DNA of 64,000 nt from Leptidea sinapis (GCF_905404315.1 NC_066293.1:3487001-3551000), one strand, 5' to 3'. Positions 52,026-63,010 are shown, counted from the stretch's first letter. Numbers and translations are program-made. The notes: generated from the letters alone by a model not told the origin.

Positions 52026-54583
52026 TCATTTAAGATTTGTACGCGGGTGGGTCCGGTAGATGGTTTTAATGGATCTATTTTGCACAGTTTGTAGTTTACG
52101 ATAATTGTTTTGATTTGTGTTAATCCATACCGGACTTGCGTATGTCATGACCGGGCGTATGTAGGACTGGTATAGTAGACGCTTGTTACTAGTTGAGAGA
52201 GTGGAACTCCTATAGAAAATGGGTCTCAACAGGCTCAAGGCAGTAAGTGCCTTAGAGCGGGCGTAATTAATATGAGGCGTGAAGGAAAGTTTCCGGTCGA
52301 GGATAAGTCCTAGGTATTTAGCCTGTGACTGCCATTCGACCGGGTGGTTATTAATATGTGGCTTTAAAGAGATGTTGAGTTTACGGGAAGTTTTGTATGA
52401 GAAAAGAACCGCCTCGGTCTTTGTGTCATTGATTTTAAGCTTCCACTTAGAGAAGTAGTTGCTTACACAATGTAGGGCTGTATTAAGGTGGGAGACTATA
52501 GATTTGATGTTCTTACTGCTGCACAGATAAGCTGTGTCATCAGCGTACAGGGCGAGGACCGTGTTCGGAGGTTTTGGAATGTCTCTCATATAGAGTAAAA
52601 ATGCCCTCGGTGAGATGATGGAGCCCTGTGGAACACCTGCTACTACTGGATGTGGGCCCCCCCACATCCAGTAGTAGTTTAATAAACTATTTTTGACTCT
52701 AACTCTAAGAAATCTATTCGTAAGGAATGATTTTATTATTCTACAATATTCAAAGGGGACTTGTGCTTCGAATAATTTGTGAACTAAGGCATCATGCCAG
52801 ACGGTATCGAAGGCTTTCTCAAGGTCGAGTAGAACCATACCAGTCTGGTGTCTCAAGTTAAATTGGTGTGTTATACGAGTATGTTCGGCTACGCGCGCCA
52901 GTTGGTGAGTAGTCGCGTGTGACCTTCGGAAACCGAATTGTTCCTCAGGTAGGTTTGATTCTATAAGTGAGTTTATTCTATTATTAATTAAAATTTCTAA
53001 TATTTTACTTTGTGTGCAAAGTAAACTAATTGGTCTGTAGTTCGCGGGGGAGGTGGGATCTTTTCCCGGTTTGTGTATCGCGGTGATTACTGCTATTTTC
53101 CAGGACGAGGGAAAATAGGTAAGACGAAGGCACGCATTAAATATATTAACTAAGGTGTCTATTGCTTTTGAAGGGAGGTGTTTTAGAAGTATGTTCTGTA
53201 TGTCGTCGTGCCCGGGGGCAATTCGCGGTTTTACAGGTTTTTAAAATTAATTTGACTTCGCGAGGTACAACTGGCGTAGGTGCGGTCGGTCCGTTTATTT
53301 TGTAAAGGTGGTCTAGAGACCGCGACACCTCGCGTTCGGTGTCGGGGTCGCTCAGATCCACGGTGAGTCTATGCTGTCGCTCAAAGTGTGTACCTAGGGC
53401 CTCGGCCTTTTCAGCGTCCGACCGGGCGGGGCCCGAGGGGGTGCTGAAGCAGGGTAGAGGGGTGTGTACGTTTTTAAGGCGTCTCGCGAACTGCCAGAGG
53501 GAATTGTCGCGGGTGTCAAGCGATTCGAGCTTTTTGTTCCATTCGTTGGAAGTGAGAGATTTTATTTTAAAATATATTTGGTTTTGAAGTGAATTAATAA
53601 TCGTGTTAAACCGACGCGTATGAAGTCTCTGTGCGTGATGTCGGTATTGGTTTTTTAGTTTGATAAGTCTTGTTTTTTTGTTTCGGTGTGGACGTCGGGA
53701 TGTTCGCGTTACGGGCTTTGATTATAGCGTCAGTCAGTGTTTGTATGGCGTTGTCCACTAATTCGGGTCGGTGTAATTTTAAGGAGCCGGGGGAGGGGAG
53801 GGCTTCGTTAATATGTTTTTTATAAGTGTCCCATTTAGCATTACCGTATTTAAAGATAGGTCGCGAGATGCGCGGGATGAGGCTATTAATTTCGAAAATA
53901 ATGGGCCAATGGTCCGAGATAACGTCATAAGTCAGTGGGTCTGTAACGTTTGTGATATTTTTGGCAAGGGTGAGTTGTAATTTAGCGGCAGAGTGCCTAG
54001 GGTTGGAGGGGAGGTGGGTCGCTTTGTCCGGAATTAAAATATTATATTCGTGACCTGCAAAGTGATTAAAAAGACGCGATCCATTGGAATTTGCTCGATT
54101 GCAATCCCAGTGTCTATGGCGGGCGTGAAAATCTCCGGAACAGATGACGGTGTTGCCGAGAGAGAGAGCTTTTGCGATGGCTGTCGTGATTCTACTGTCT
54201 TGCTTAGGGCAATAAAAGTTAACTATTGTGATGGGTGTCTGTCCGCGGTGAGACTCTAATCTAATTGCAATTATATCGCATATATCATGCTCCACCGGTG
54301 GAAGTGAATGATGCGATATATTTGACTTGGCAGAAATTGCGACGCCACCTCGGGCGCGGTTGTCTGTCTGTCCGTCACGTCTGTAGCAGGTGTAACCGGG
54401 AATTGAAAAACGTCGTGCGGGAACGAGGTGTGTTTCTTGTATGAGTGTAATGTCGATGTTGTGTGTACCTAGGAAATGTATGAGTTCTCTTTTCCTACTC
54501 ACAATACCGTTTATGTTAAGCGACGCTACTCGTAGAGGACGAGCAGTGCCAGTCGGGGGAGGGGTCGCCGTCTCTTCATCCAT
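52026..54583 (-). pseudogene. LINE-A ORF2 copy 4, several frame breaks
   Basis: The endonuclease frame is 53606-54583 (SLNINGI, SGDFHARH, ISDHWPI). A central scrap is at 53146-53361 and the RT frame at 52026-52856 (LLDLEKAFDTVWHD, GVPQGSIISP, LALYADDTAYL). The RT frame carries an insertion, LLNYYWMWGGPH, created by the palindrome at 52640-52677, between motif A and motif B. The early TGA after RTHPRTNLK is shared with copy 2. Confidence 0.88.
52640..52677. repeat. 17-bp fold-back palindrome in RT coding sequence
   Basis: CTACTACTGGATGTGGG, spacer CCCC, then the exact inverse. Copies 1 and 2 have only the left arm followed by a run of G, so the right arm was copied from the left in inverted sense. 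Confidence 0.95.
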
Positions 54584-55937
54584 GGATGCTCAGGAACTCA
54601 AATACTGTGATGATTTGCTCCTCGTAGCTCATGCTGCGGCGGAGCAGAGGCTTCAGCTGACCTGCGATTTTAATGAATTTTATAATTTCATGGGTTGACA
54701 TTTCCTCAGAGTCTGGCTCTTCGGTTATTTTAAAGGGGGCTGAGTCTGTCTCGACTCTTTTAAAGCCACCTGGCATAGGGCCAGTGGGCCTAAGGCCTGG
54801 GAAGATTTGTCTTCCGGACTGGGTGCCCGTAAGGGGCGGCGGTCCGGCAGTGGACCGCGTTGTGGGTGGCTGAAGGTCTGACGCTGACGGGGCGTTCCCT
54901 GTCATTACTGAGTTCCACCCGCGGCCGTTCGCCATGTTCGATTTGAACAGGCGGGGCTGGGGTGGTGCGCTTTGGCGGGTCTGGAAGCGCTCCTGGCGCT
55001 CCTTGACGGCCGCAAGGTAGATGCGGCGTTGGGGGCACTGGCGGTACGAGGCCGCGTGCTCTCCGCCGCAGTTGCAGCACCGGACTGGAGCCTCCTCCTT
55101 CCGGTCGCACTCCGCTGTGAGGTGGGCTCCCGTGCACTTGACGCAGCGGGCGGCCCGGTTGTAGTTCCGTTCTGCATGTCCGAATGTCTGGCACCTGGAA
55201 CACATGGTGCCGTATTTATTATTGGGTTTATATTTATAGATTCGCACCGATTGGTGACAAATATATTTAATTTTCCTGAAGGCATCGATATCAGTGCTCT
55301 TCGGGAGCGTCACTTGGTACCTTGGTACCAGTGCATCGCCCTTGAAGGCGACAACTTTCGTGGGTTTGAACCCCAGCTCCTCTGCGGAGCTGTAGTACAG
55401 ACCTTGGACGACACAGATGTGAGCTCTGTCGTCCTTGTCAGTGTATGTGTGGAACTGCAAACGTTCCACACCTTTGAGCGCTGCAAGGGCCGATTCTTTA
55501 TCGGCCTTAGTCTTGCAGGACAGCTGTGCCATATGTGGCTGGATATTGAAATTAAAATTTTTAATGCCCGCGGCGAGAAGCGCCGCTCGGCACCTTTCAA
55601 AATCAAAGTTCTCCTTGGAGATAATAATTGGAGTCGGCCTCGCCTGTGAGGGCTTGGCCGTTACCTTGGCTCCCGGTGTCTCCTGTACCGGGAGCGGCTT
55701 AAATACGTTGGCCGTCGCCAACGGCTTGGGGCGTCCGTTGTCCGGGCGCGGTTTGGCCGCACGCCGCCGCGTCACAGCGATCCAGTCCGGCAGGCCGCCG
55801 TGCAGCCGCTGGCCGGACTCCTGCTCCGGCGGCGAGGCCGGGCTGTCCATATCCATCTCGGCGATCACCTTCGCCGCGGGTTGCTCACCGGGGCTAGGGC
55901 AGCCCCTCTTCATGTGCTGCGACACAGAGTACAACAC
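54576..55937 (-). CDS. LINE-A ORF1 (gag) copy 4, complete
   Basis: At 453 residues this is the longest gag. The N-terminus MLYSVSQHMKRGCPSPGEQP continues into AAKVIAEMDMDSPAS, which copies 1-3 have lost. A small deletion removes part of SALLELGFKPTR. Then come the PRE_C2HC-type region, knuckles CSRCQTFGHAERNY, CVKCTGAHLTAEC, CCNCGGEHAASYRQC, and a C-terminal helix ending FEFLSIHG. The ORF2 ATG lies inside the last codons (54583 against stop 54576), suggesting coupled re-initiation. Confidence 0.9.
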   Translation of the reverse strand: MLYSVSQHMKRGCPSPGEQPAAKVIAEMDMDSPASPPEQESGQRLHGGLPDWIAVTRRRAAKPRPDNGRPKPLATANVFKPLPVQETPGAKVTAKPSQARPTPIIISKENFDFERCRAALLAAGIKNFNFNIQPHMAQLSCKTKADKESALAALKGVERLQFHTYTDKDDRAHICVVQGLYYSSAEELGFKPTKVVAFKGDALVPRYQVTLPKSTDIDAFRKIKYICHQSVRIYKYKPNNKYGTMCSRCQTFGHAERNYNRAARCVKCTGAHLTAECDRKEEAPVRCCNCGGEHAASYRQCPQRRIYLAAVKERQERFQTRQSAPPQPRLFKSNMANGRGWNSVMTGNAPSASDLQPPTTRSTAGPPPLTGTQSGRQIFPGLRPTGPMPGGFKRVETDSAPFKITEEPDSEEMSTHEIIKFIKIAGQLKPLLRRSMSYEEQIITVFEFLSIHG

Positions 55938-56047
55938 ACTAATTAATCAACTGCTTCGAAACCGTTAAAAAGCGCGCCAAAGGGGCGCGTGTAATTAATA
56001 ATACTCGGAATTGCGATAATAAGTTCCACAAAAACCAGCGCGCAAAC

Positions 56048-56668
56048 ACATTTTCCTATACGGCAATTTGTATTACATCCACTTAAGGAGTTTGCACTTT
56101 TCCTCGAAATCAGCCTTCGTTAATGTTTGCGGGGATAAGTGTTTATTTTTTATAGTTTTTGCTTGTCCTTTAAAGGCTATTTTGGTCCGATCCTTTGAAA
56201 TTGAACGAGACCCTGTTAGACTTCATTGTCGCGATTTTCATATTGGCGATGGCCTCAATAGAGCCTCTAGGCTCTATTAAGGCTTATTATTCGGCTATTG
56301 CAGGGACTTACAAATTCACGGTGGAACCATTATCGAGCAAAGCGCACGCGTGACCGGTACTATCTTCCAAGAGGACTGTGACCCATTCTTGACACATTGA
56401 GATTCATTTGTATCAATCGTGATGAGTGCCAACCTGTTCGGCTTGGATTCGACGAATCTTCTCCTTCCGCTAATTTACTATTGAGTGTTATGCTTCCAAT
56501 CAATCATGTCACCGGCATCGTTAACAACTCACTATAAGTGTCCCCTACTTATATGGACCAAATGAAACGGACAGGCTACCATAATGGGCTAACATTGAAG
56601 ATGCCTTGTGGTGATCAATTAAAAAAACTAAAATTGTATGAAAAAATGAGGGGAAGAGACCGGTAGTG
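56048..56668 (-). pseudogene. BEL gag-protease relic, unit 4, empty H1 site
   Basis: Continuous across the H1 target (TAA 56535-56537). Here the protease motif still encodes LLDNGST with Asp, as in unit 0. The fold-back at 56252-56283 has two changes and so has aged more than, or separately from, the others. Confidence 0.73.
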
Positions 56669-57950
56669 ATTTTCTGTAAAACATTTGTATGAAACTTAAA
56701 TAACATTACATTTAAATAAGATTTTAGACTTAAAATTAAATAAATCTAATACTGATTGGTTAACAATAATAAAATTAAGATTAACCTATTTGTCTCGAAA
56801 ATCTGTACCCTCGATCCTACTCGGCGTGGCCTCGGAAATTCTTTGACTTAACGTCACTGACGTGAGTTAGCGCGGACTGATGATCATCCTGCGCACAATA
56901 GCGTTGGTGCGATTCCTTTGCGAATCAGAGATCGAAACGAATCGATCTTCTCCTAATCCGGCCGGTAAAGCACGTCGCTGATTTCGGTTGTCTATCCACT
57001 CTTGTGGAATCACCCATTGTTGTCCAGGGACATTTTCAACGCAACACCAGTTGGCGTTGGTTCCGTTGACTGCCTCTTTGTACAATTGGTATCCCATGAG
57101 ATAGGATGCACCGAATGTTGACACTGAATTTGCGTTCGCTGATTTCGGCCTAACAATGTGGCTTGTCCAGCGCGCGTTCACGTCAACATTCTCATCAGTT
57201 GGTACTGATCTGATGAGCTGAACGCCGTCACCGTCGCCTGTTAACGCGTCAATCTTGGCTTTTTCGTTGCGGAATGTGGGACATCCCATAAAATAGTCGC
57301 TGACTTTTTGTAGCAGGTGTACGTTTAGACGGGTTCCCCCTACGGTTTCGTCAAATTGAGCAGCTGTGATTCCTACTGACTGCAGTAGAATTCGCACCTC
57401 CTCTTTTCTGACACCGATGGGTCCGAGGTATCCACACATTGATCTGGTGGACCTCGTTCTTGGTGGCAGCACCCGGATGTTTGATACAGGCTGTACCGCA
57501 TCGGACGCTTCCGCCATCAAGATATCTCCACAGACGCCTAGTGAAGGCATCTCTTCGTAGAGATTATGTGTTGCGGCTGGTGGTCAATGGCTGGTGAATG
57601 ATAACCACCCCCTCCTTGCACTAATGTCACTGGGAGAGTATGGCTGGCGAGGTAGACGGTTTTACCCGTCGCGTCCTTCGCTGCCGATCCCCTTTAGAAA
57701 CAGGTAGATGGGCTGGGGCACGTTATAGTCGTGTGCCATTATCGCTTATTATTATATTATGCTAAATTCCAATTCATGGAACGTCAAATTTGTGTCGCCA
57801 CATTTGACTTTGTTATCCAATAAACGTGCCCAAAGTAATGCCGTAGAATAATACATTAGCATTCCCTTATTCATTTGTTTATTGAGGTTCTGATCATCCC
57901 CTCCTATGGAGGAGTAGACCTCGTCAACGATTTCAGGTTACCTCGCATTT
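56669..57950 (-). pseudogene. Viral nucleoprotein-like gene, unit 4, 5' truncated
   Basis: It has the longest continuous C-terminal frame (56867-57550, 227 residues, from MPSLGVCGDILMAEASDAVQ to RRMIISPR). Upstream sequence (NVPQPIYLF region) is present but in other frames. The gene is cut at 57950, within the codons for the N-terminal third, where the array ends and unrelated DNA begins. Confidence 0.47.
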
Positions 57951-58310
57951 ATTAGTTAGATAATGAAATAAAATACTTCCAATTTCGGAACTTCCCCTTT
58001 TTCCGTTTACTTCAGACCAGGCGAAGCAATAAGCGTCATTTGGCAGAGCAGCTTCATAAATACAGAGATTGTACACACACCTTTAATAAATAATAATAAT
58101 AATAAAAATCCAAGGTCGCAGTAAAACTCCAAAAATTTATTTCCTGATGTTAATTTCTGATTAAACCTGCCTATTAAATCTTGTGCGGTAACATTCGTTT
58201 TCTAGATACCAAGCTTTCACCCCAGTAATAAATCGTTTGTCTTCTACGTTTTTGACCAATTCCTTAAGTTTCAGAATATTTTTACGATATCGTCTAGCTT
58301 TATATTGCAA
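57951..58310. other. Flank of the array, no gene seen
   Basis: AT-rich sequence with a (TAA/AAT)n-like tract near 58090. Nothing coding is supported. Confidence 0.4.
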
Positions 58311-58314
58311 CTTC

Positions 58315-58490
58315 TTTATCAAATTCAAATTCAAAAACACTTTATTCAAGTAGGTCACGGAAATGACACTTATGAATGTCAAAAAAAATAAAAATATATT
58401 GTTTCTTATTGAATTTACCGCTACTTCGTAAAGGGTTGAGCTAATGAGAAGAAGTAGCAAGAAACTCATTGCTACTCTTAAGTCAAGATG
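58315..58490 (-). repeat. Tail of a dispersed repeat
   Basis: The segment starts CAAATTCAAATTCAAAAACA and continues CTTTATTCAAGTAGGTCACG, a wording common at repeat ends in lepidopteran DNA (recollection, not searched). The hydrophobic minus ORF across it (58161-58469, 102 residues) follows from the composition and is not taken as a gene. Confidence 0.45.
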
Positions 58491-58672
58491 TACATTTTAA
58501 TGTTTTTACAAATCATTTCAATTACAATATATGCAAAGTGACGCAACAAAAATACTCAAATGTCAAAAACTGAAAGGCTTACACGAGTAAGTCAAAAAAA
58601 GAAAAAAAAGTAAATTAAAACTTATATACACAAGAGTTATTGAGTATAGTAGATGCATCAATCCACACATAC

Positions 58673-59143
58673 CGTATCTTTAATCGCTGTTCTGTAATCG
58701 TTATATGCTTTGCCTGAATTTCAGGGCGTAATATCTTTTCTGGGACTATCAGAATCTGCAGGTTCAAATGTTGCAGAAGTTGATTGCGGCATATCTGCGG
58801 ACTGAAAAATATTTTTTATTACCTCTCCTAAGATTTATGCATACAAAGCCGCGGACAAAACCTAGTAAAAATGTATAAACATTACTTATTGTCAAACCAA
58901 TGAAAGTTAGCTAGCTTATTAAAATTAAATAAGACAGTAAGCCTCAACGGTTACTTATTTTGATTACTTGCCTTTTCTTGTTACTTGAAATTTTCTTTCC
59001 AAGTGTGAGCAGAAATAGATTAAAATTTGCTGTTTAGCGGCAATATGGCTAAATTAATTAACTTTACATCTACTGAGGGTCGATGACACGCAGGGATCTG
59101 CAGGTTCTCGTGTAGGAGAAGTCAAATCCCGATCATCTGAGGG
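58673..59143 (-). other. Two similar exon-like segments, uncertain
   Basis: On the minus strand, acceptor-like ends (TATTTTTCAG at 58802 and CTTGTTTTTAG at 59144) precede related coding-like text: SADMPQSTSATFEPADSDSP and PSDDRDLTSPTREPADP. The first can end at a GTATGT donor (58667-58672), but the frame giving this peptide has a stop before it. No larger gene could be assembled. Confidence 0.2.
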
Positions 59144-59753
59144 CTAAAAACAAGTTTTATTTATTTATTGTTAGGATGTATTTATAATATTATTCAGAAC
59201 TGAATGATATAAAAAAGTTCATAGCTTACAGCTAACAGACAACATTAAATTGTAAAACTTTACATTTCCGGTGATAAATCTCCACACATTAATTGTAGGT
59301 ATTGCAAATTTCAAGTGCGCCTTTTTGTACTACAAAAAGAATTAAAATCTTCATTCATTAAAATGAACCGAACAAATGCTGCTATAATTTGGGAAACCAG
59401 TTCCTTTTGCCTGTCGCGCACATCCGTTTATTCTTTATATCGGGATCTTTAGGGAAACAAAACGAAAAATTAGTACATTAGCTATTAGCATTAATTATTA
59501 ACAGGAACTAAATATTGTTTAAATTATATTAAACAATAGGTGTGAAAAAATTACATTTTATTGAAATTACAATGATTTTATCGATCAGATTAGAGCTTAC
59601 GACAGCCACCCGCAGCCGTACCATTTGAGAAGCGTGTGCACGACGATATCGTTAGCTTCACATTTCATTTCTACTTGCGCTTGTATCGATCCGGATGTTG
59701 AAGTCCTAATTCAGCAATGGTATGCAAAATGGCGGTAAAATGTATAAAATAGT

Positions 59754-60060
59754 TTAGTTCTTCTTTCGTTTAGTTTCTTGTAGTTTCTGTAGACAAAGAC
59801 CATCAGTACACTTTTTTTTAGCATTATAGGTAAGACCATGTCCTCTCACAAAAGCTTTACACATGGCCATTAGTTGTGTAAAACCACAAATAGACGCACT
59901 CAACAGCACCATGTCGTCGGCGTAGCTTATATTACTGACACAAGCTCCGTCTATGAAGCAGCCGACCCTGGCGCTACTGAGCTCGTCAATCAATTCATTC
60001 ACATATAGGTAGTTTGAGCGTTGATGAGCTAAATCCTGCCTGCCTCACCCCGCACTTTCA
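59754..60060 (-). pseudogene. RTE-like reverse transcriptase fragment
   Basis: A minus frame (59754-60002) reads MNELIDELSSARVGCFIDGA, then CVSNISYADDMVLLSASICG and FTQLMAMC. Y-A-D-D-M-V-L-L-S with a preceding V-G-C-x-I-x-x-x-x-V-x-N block is characteristic of RTE-type RTs. Only about 100 residues around the active site remain. Confidence 0.7.
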
Positions 60061-60180
60061 ACCCATATGGACGTGACAAAACTCCTGCCCATCAGACATT
60101 GTTGACCTGGTTTAAATTTTTCTTCCCATTCTTAGAGTACTACTACTCACCGCTTGACACATATCAATATTTCTATAATT

Positions 60181-60651
60181 TTAATTACATTCCCTCGGAG
60201 ATGATGCCTCACAGTTAGACTGTTCTAATTGGGATAAACCTATCGGTCCGCTATTAAAGTAAGCTCCTTTTTTCATATTCACTTTCATAATCGAAAGTGG
60301 CGGCGAGGGTAATTTTCTAATCAAGCATTGCTTCTTAATATCTTCGAGCTGCTCAACAATAGCATACGAGATTTTAATTTTCGCCTGTACTAACATCAAA
60401 TCCTTGAGCATTTCGGAGACATCCAGATGGTCGAATGTTAATTTTTCCAAATCCCTGGTCACAAACACAGGTACATCAGGATCAATTACATTAAACACTT
60501 TTATGATGTCGTGCAGATGGCTGTTTCCCTTGCATTTTCCTTTGCGTAAAGTTTTACGTGAACCCGATGGTAATGATTCCGGAAGTAAGCTATTTCCTTC
60601 CTCAATTTGTTCGCATGAGAAAGCAGACGCACATATTTGCACAAAACTCAC
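60181..60651 (-). CDS. Unrecognised 156-residue ORF
   Basis: From MSFVQICASAFSCEQIEEGN to SPRECN. The centre reads VPVFVTRDLEKLTFDHLDVS, then EMLKDLMLVQAKIKISYAIV and EQLEDIKKQ. A short D-L-x-x-L-x-x-x-D-x-x-D-V-S stretch followed by a coiled-coil-like helix is reminiscent of ORF1 proteins of some LINEs. No zinc finger or enzyme motif is seen. It could be a transposon ORF1 fragment or a chance ORF. It lies just upstream (in its own sense) of the RTE scrap. Confidence 0.3.
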   Translation of the reverse strand: MSFVQICASAFSCEQIEEGNSLLPESLPSGSRKTLRKGKCKGNSHLHDIIKVFNVIDPDVPVFVTRDLEKLTFDHLDVSEMLKDLMLVQAKIKISYAIVEQLEDIKKQCLIRKLPSPPLSIMKVNMKKGAYFNSGPIGLSQLEQSNCEASSPRECN

Positions 60652-60659
60652 TTCGTCCG

Positions 60660-61160
60660 CTATTCACACTTAAGTTATGTTTATTTATTAAATCCTTTAT
60701 TTTTCACTTAAGTATTGCAAAGGAAAAGGCGCAATAATTCTGGGGTCAGTCTTCTCGCCCATATCTACAAAGTTTACATAACTGAATATTTCTAGAATAT
60801 CTTTTTTCGGGCTCAGGAAGACAATAATGTCTTAATACAGTATTAAGATTTCCTATAGTCGTTGGTTTTTGGCTCGTTTCATAAATCAATTTATGTATGC
60901 ACTTGCAACCAACCAAGAATCATGAGGAAAGAAGTAAAATGCACTCCACTAACCTTTGAAAACTCCAACTTCACTCAGGTGGCGGCGGCGCAGTAGCTCC
61001 AACGATTCTGGTATTCCAGGTGAACGTCACTGGCGATCGCAAGCTTGCAAAGTTTATATGAACGATGTAAAGACACTAGTATTGAACATCAACACTGGTG
61101 GAGAGACACGAAGCTTGTGGTAGACTAGAAGACTACAGGATATCACTCGAGGTAAACACG
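60660..61160. other. Non-coding stretch, nothing recognised
   Basis: No ORF of note, no repeat ends. The 3' end of PB2 should lie near the right border, but no TTAA-linked terminus was found, so PB2 seems truncated or rearranged on this side. Confidence 0.35.
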
Positions 61161-61162
61161 GT

Positions 61163-63010
61163 TTACAGATCTAATGCTAGCGACCACGCCCGAGCAAAGC
61201 TCATTAGCCTCTGTACGCTTGTCAATCCAAGCGGGGTTTGTGTCATCGGATAGCGGAGCACGTATGTATGAAATGCTAAGAAGCAATTCTTATCCTTAGT
61301 TAGGCATAAGTGAACCTTGCATTTTATGCATTTGATTGGGGTTCTACACTTGCATCCCATCATTTTACACCGTGTCCCAAGCCCCTCATCGTGTACAGGA
61401 AAATGCCCAAAACTGTCTCGAGTTATTTCAGCTTCGGGCGTGTCTCTCCTGGTCTACTAGGTACAATTTGAACAGTTGGGCTACTGCCACTTGGACGGCC
61501 TCTTTTCCCCATCGAAATTTTATTTTGCAACACCAGACTTTCAGCCAACCGCCGCCGAAAGTGAAGCAATGTCAATTTTTTGTTTTTAGGTTTGCTAAGC
61601 GCCTCGTTGTTGACTTGGTATTCTCGGTATGATTGAACTACTGCTCAATCTGATGCTCAATATCATGCGTAATGTCCATTTTTTTGTTTTTATAAACGTC
61701 CAACAACCTCGGGACGTTCCGCTTCAATAAAGTGCTTATTTTTACACCACCTCTTCACTAAATCTTTTTCAACAATTCCAACAAAATTAGATGCTAAATG
61801 GGTAATCTTATTATCCAACCATTTGACCACAGTTACATCTTCATCATAGCTAGTCATTTCTTGAGCAAAGCCTCGCGGTTTTTTGTCGCTTAGCATTGAT
61901 GGCTTTACAAATCTGTTGGTACGGATAGTGCCAGTAGCCATAATTCCTCTCTGTTTTAAAATTTGTAGCAGATGGTAGGACGAAAAATAATTGTCGAAGT
62001 ATAGCTGGTGACCTTTGCTTTCTCCAATTCTCTTTGTAAGATGAAGGACTACAGCTGCACCTTATCCAATTTTTTTTGTTAAATTATTATGTAATTCTGG
62101 ATTGGAACTCTGATAAAGGATAAAATCGTAAGCTTGACCATGTTTATCACATAAGAAAAAGATTTTCAGACCCCATGGACAAGGCTTGCCCTTTATATAC
62201 TGTTTGGCAACATGTTTTCCGGTGAAAGGAACAATCTGTTCGTCAACACAAAGGTTTTTCTCGAGTGGTAAATCTAAACACATCTTTCTAATAGCATCAA
62301 AGATCAGGCGCACTTTGATAAACGCATCTTTAGAATTACCTGATATTGCTGTATTATCAAATAGATATAAATTGTTACGCAGCTCAAAAAATCGCTCCCT
62401 TGCCATGTTTTCAGTGAACAAGGGAATGCTGATATTTGTTTCCCAATACATTTTCAAACAAGGGTACCCAAATATCCAGTGGCCAAATGCAATCCAAACA
62501 ATATTTCTGTTTCCTTGGCAGAAGTAGTTTTAAACCTTACTTTATTGGAATATGTAGCGTATATGTTTGTCATTGCAGCCATAACCTGAAATAATTGTTT
62601 AGGCACGTATCTGTTATAATAATCTACTGGGCTCTCAACTCTGGGATCAATAGCAATGGGTGGAAACCAAGCTGGTGAAATTGTATTTACTATTTCCTTG
62701 TGTCTCCACCTAATACTATGCTTCGACGTAATGTTCTGTAAAAGCGTATCTTCAGAGGCGGAAGGCACTTCTGGTAAAAAGTTATAACTCATTTCAACCC
62801 ACGATGAGCCAGTGTCTTCATCATCATCATCCAAAGCTGGGGGGAATATTTCTCGTTGGTTCCGGCTGATGATATCTGCTCCCACTCGGACACATCGTAG
62901 CTCCCGTTCAAACGCAGGCCAAACTGGTCCTTCGTCATCAGAAGATGATTCTAAATCAGAAAGGCAACCTTCTTCTAGTAGTCAAAGAGCGTCGCGCGAC
63001 AACATATTGG
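61163..63010 (-). pseudogene. PB2 piggyBac transposase, disrupted
   Basis: The N-terminus near 63005 (MLSRDAL, then a stop, then an acidic stretch with SDLESSSDDE) leads into 62454-62885 (SPVDYYNRYVPKQLFQVMAA and related). 62062-62457 contains KNLCVDEQIVPFTGKHVAKQ with the catalytic-Asp motif and KGKPCPWGLKIFFLCD. 61690-61941 is the late domain, and 61163-61363 the zinc-ribbon tail (CKCRTPIKCIKCKVHLCL, CFLAFHTYV). The segment with the G-V-D-x-x-D motif falls in a gap between frames and was not seen. Several frameshifts make it dead. Confidence 0.82.

Larger units (their letters stand above)
51252..56047 (-). mobile_element. LINE-A copy 4 (4796 bp), full length but broken
   Basis: Flanked by ACATTTTC (51244-51251 and 56048-56055). 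It keeps the complete ORF1 N-terminus and an open ORF1. ORF2 is interrupted by a fold-back insertion at 52657-52677, small indels near 52875 and 53230, and a deletion near 53670. Sense-strand end of 13 T. Confidence 0.9.
13342..57950. repeat. Composite head-to-tail array of four nested-transposon units
   Basis: The same order of blocks recurs four times: BEL RNase H relic, LINE-A, BEL gag/protease relic, viral-like gene, LINE-B half, PB1 half. LINE-A left ends fall at 13878, 30135, 43055 and 51252. The array begins inside the PB1 5' leader (after the pogo relic) and ends inside the viral-like gene. Unit lengths differ because H1 is present only in units 1 and 2, H2 lies only between units 1 and 2, and LINE-A carries copy-specific deletions. 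From about 16.4 to 25.1 kb, unit 1 matches unit 2 at a constant offset of 17,025. Confidence 0.9.

Noticed and set aside
58161..58469. Hydrophobic 102-residue minus ORF as a membrane protein
   Set aside because: It lies across a common repeat tail, and its leucine/isoleucine content follows from the AT-rich repeat. No start or splice support.
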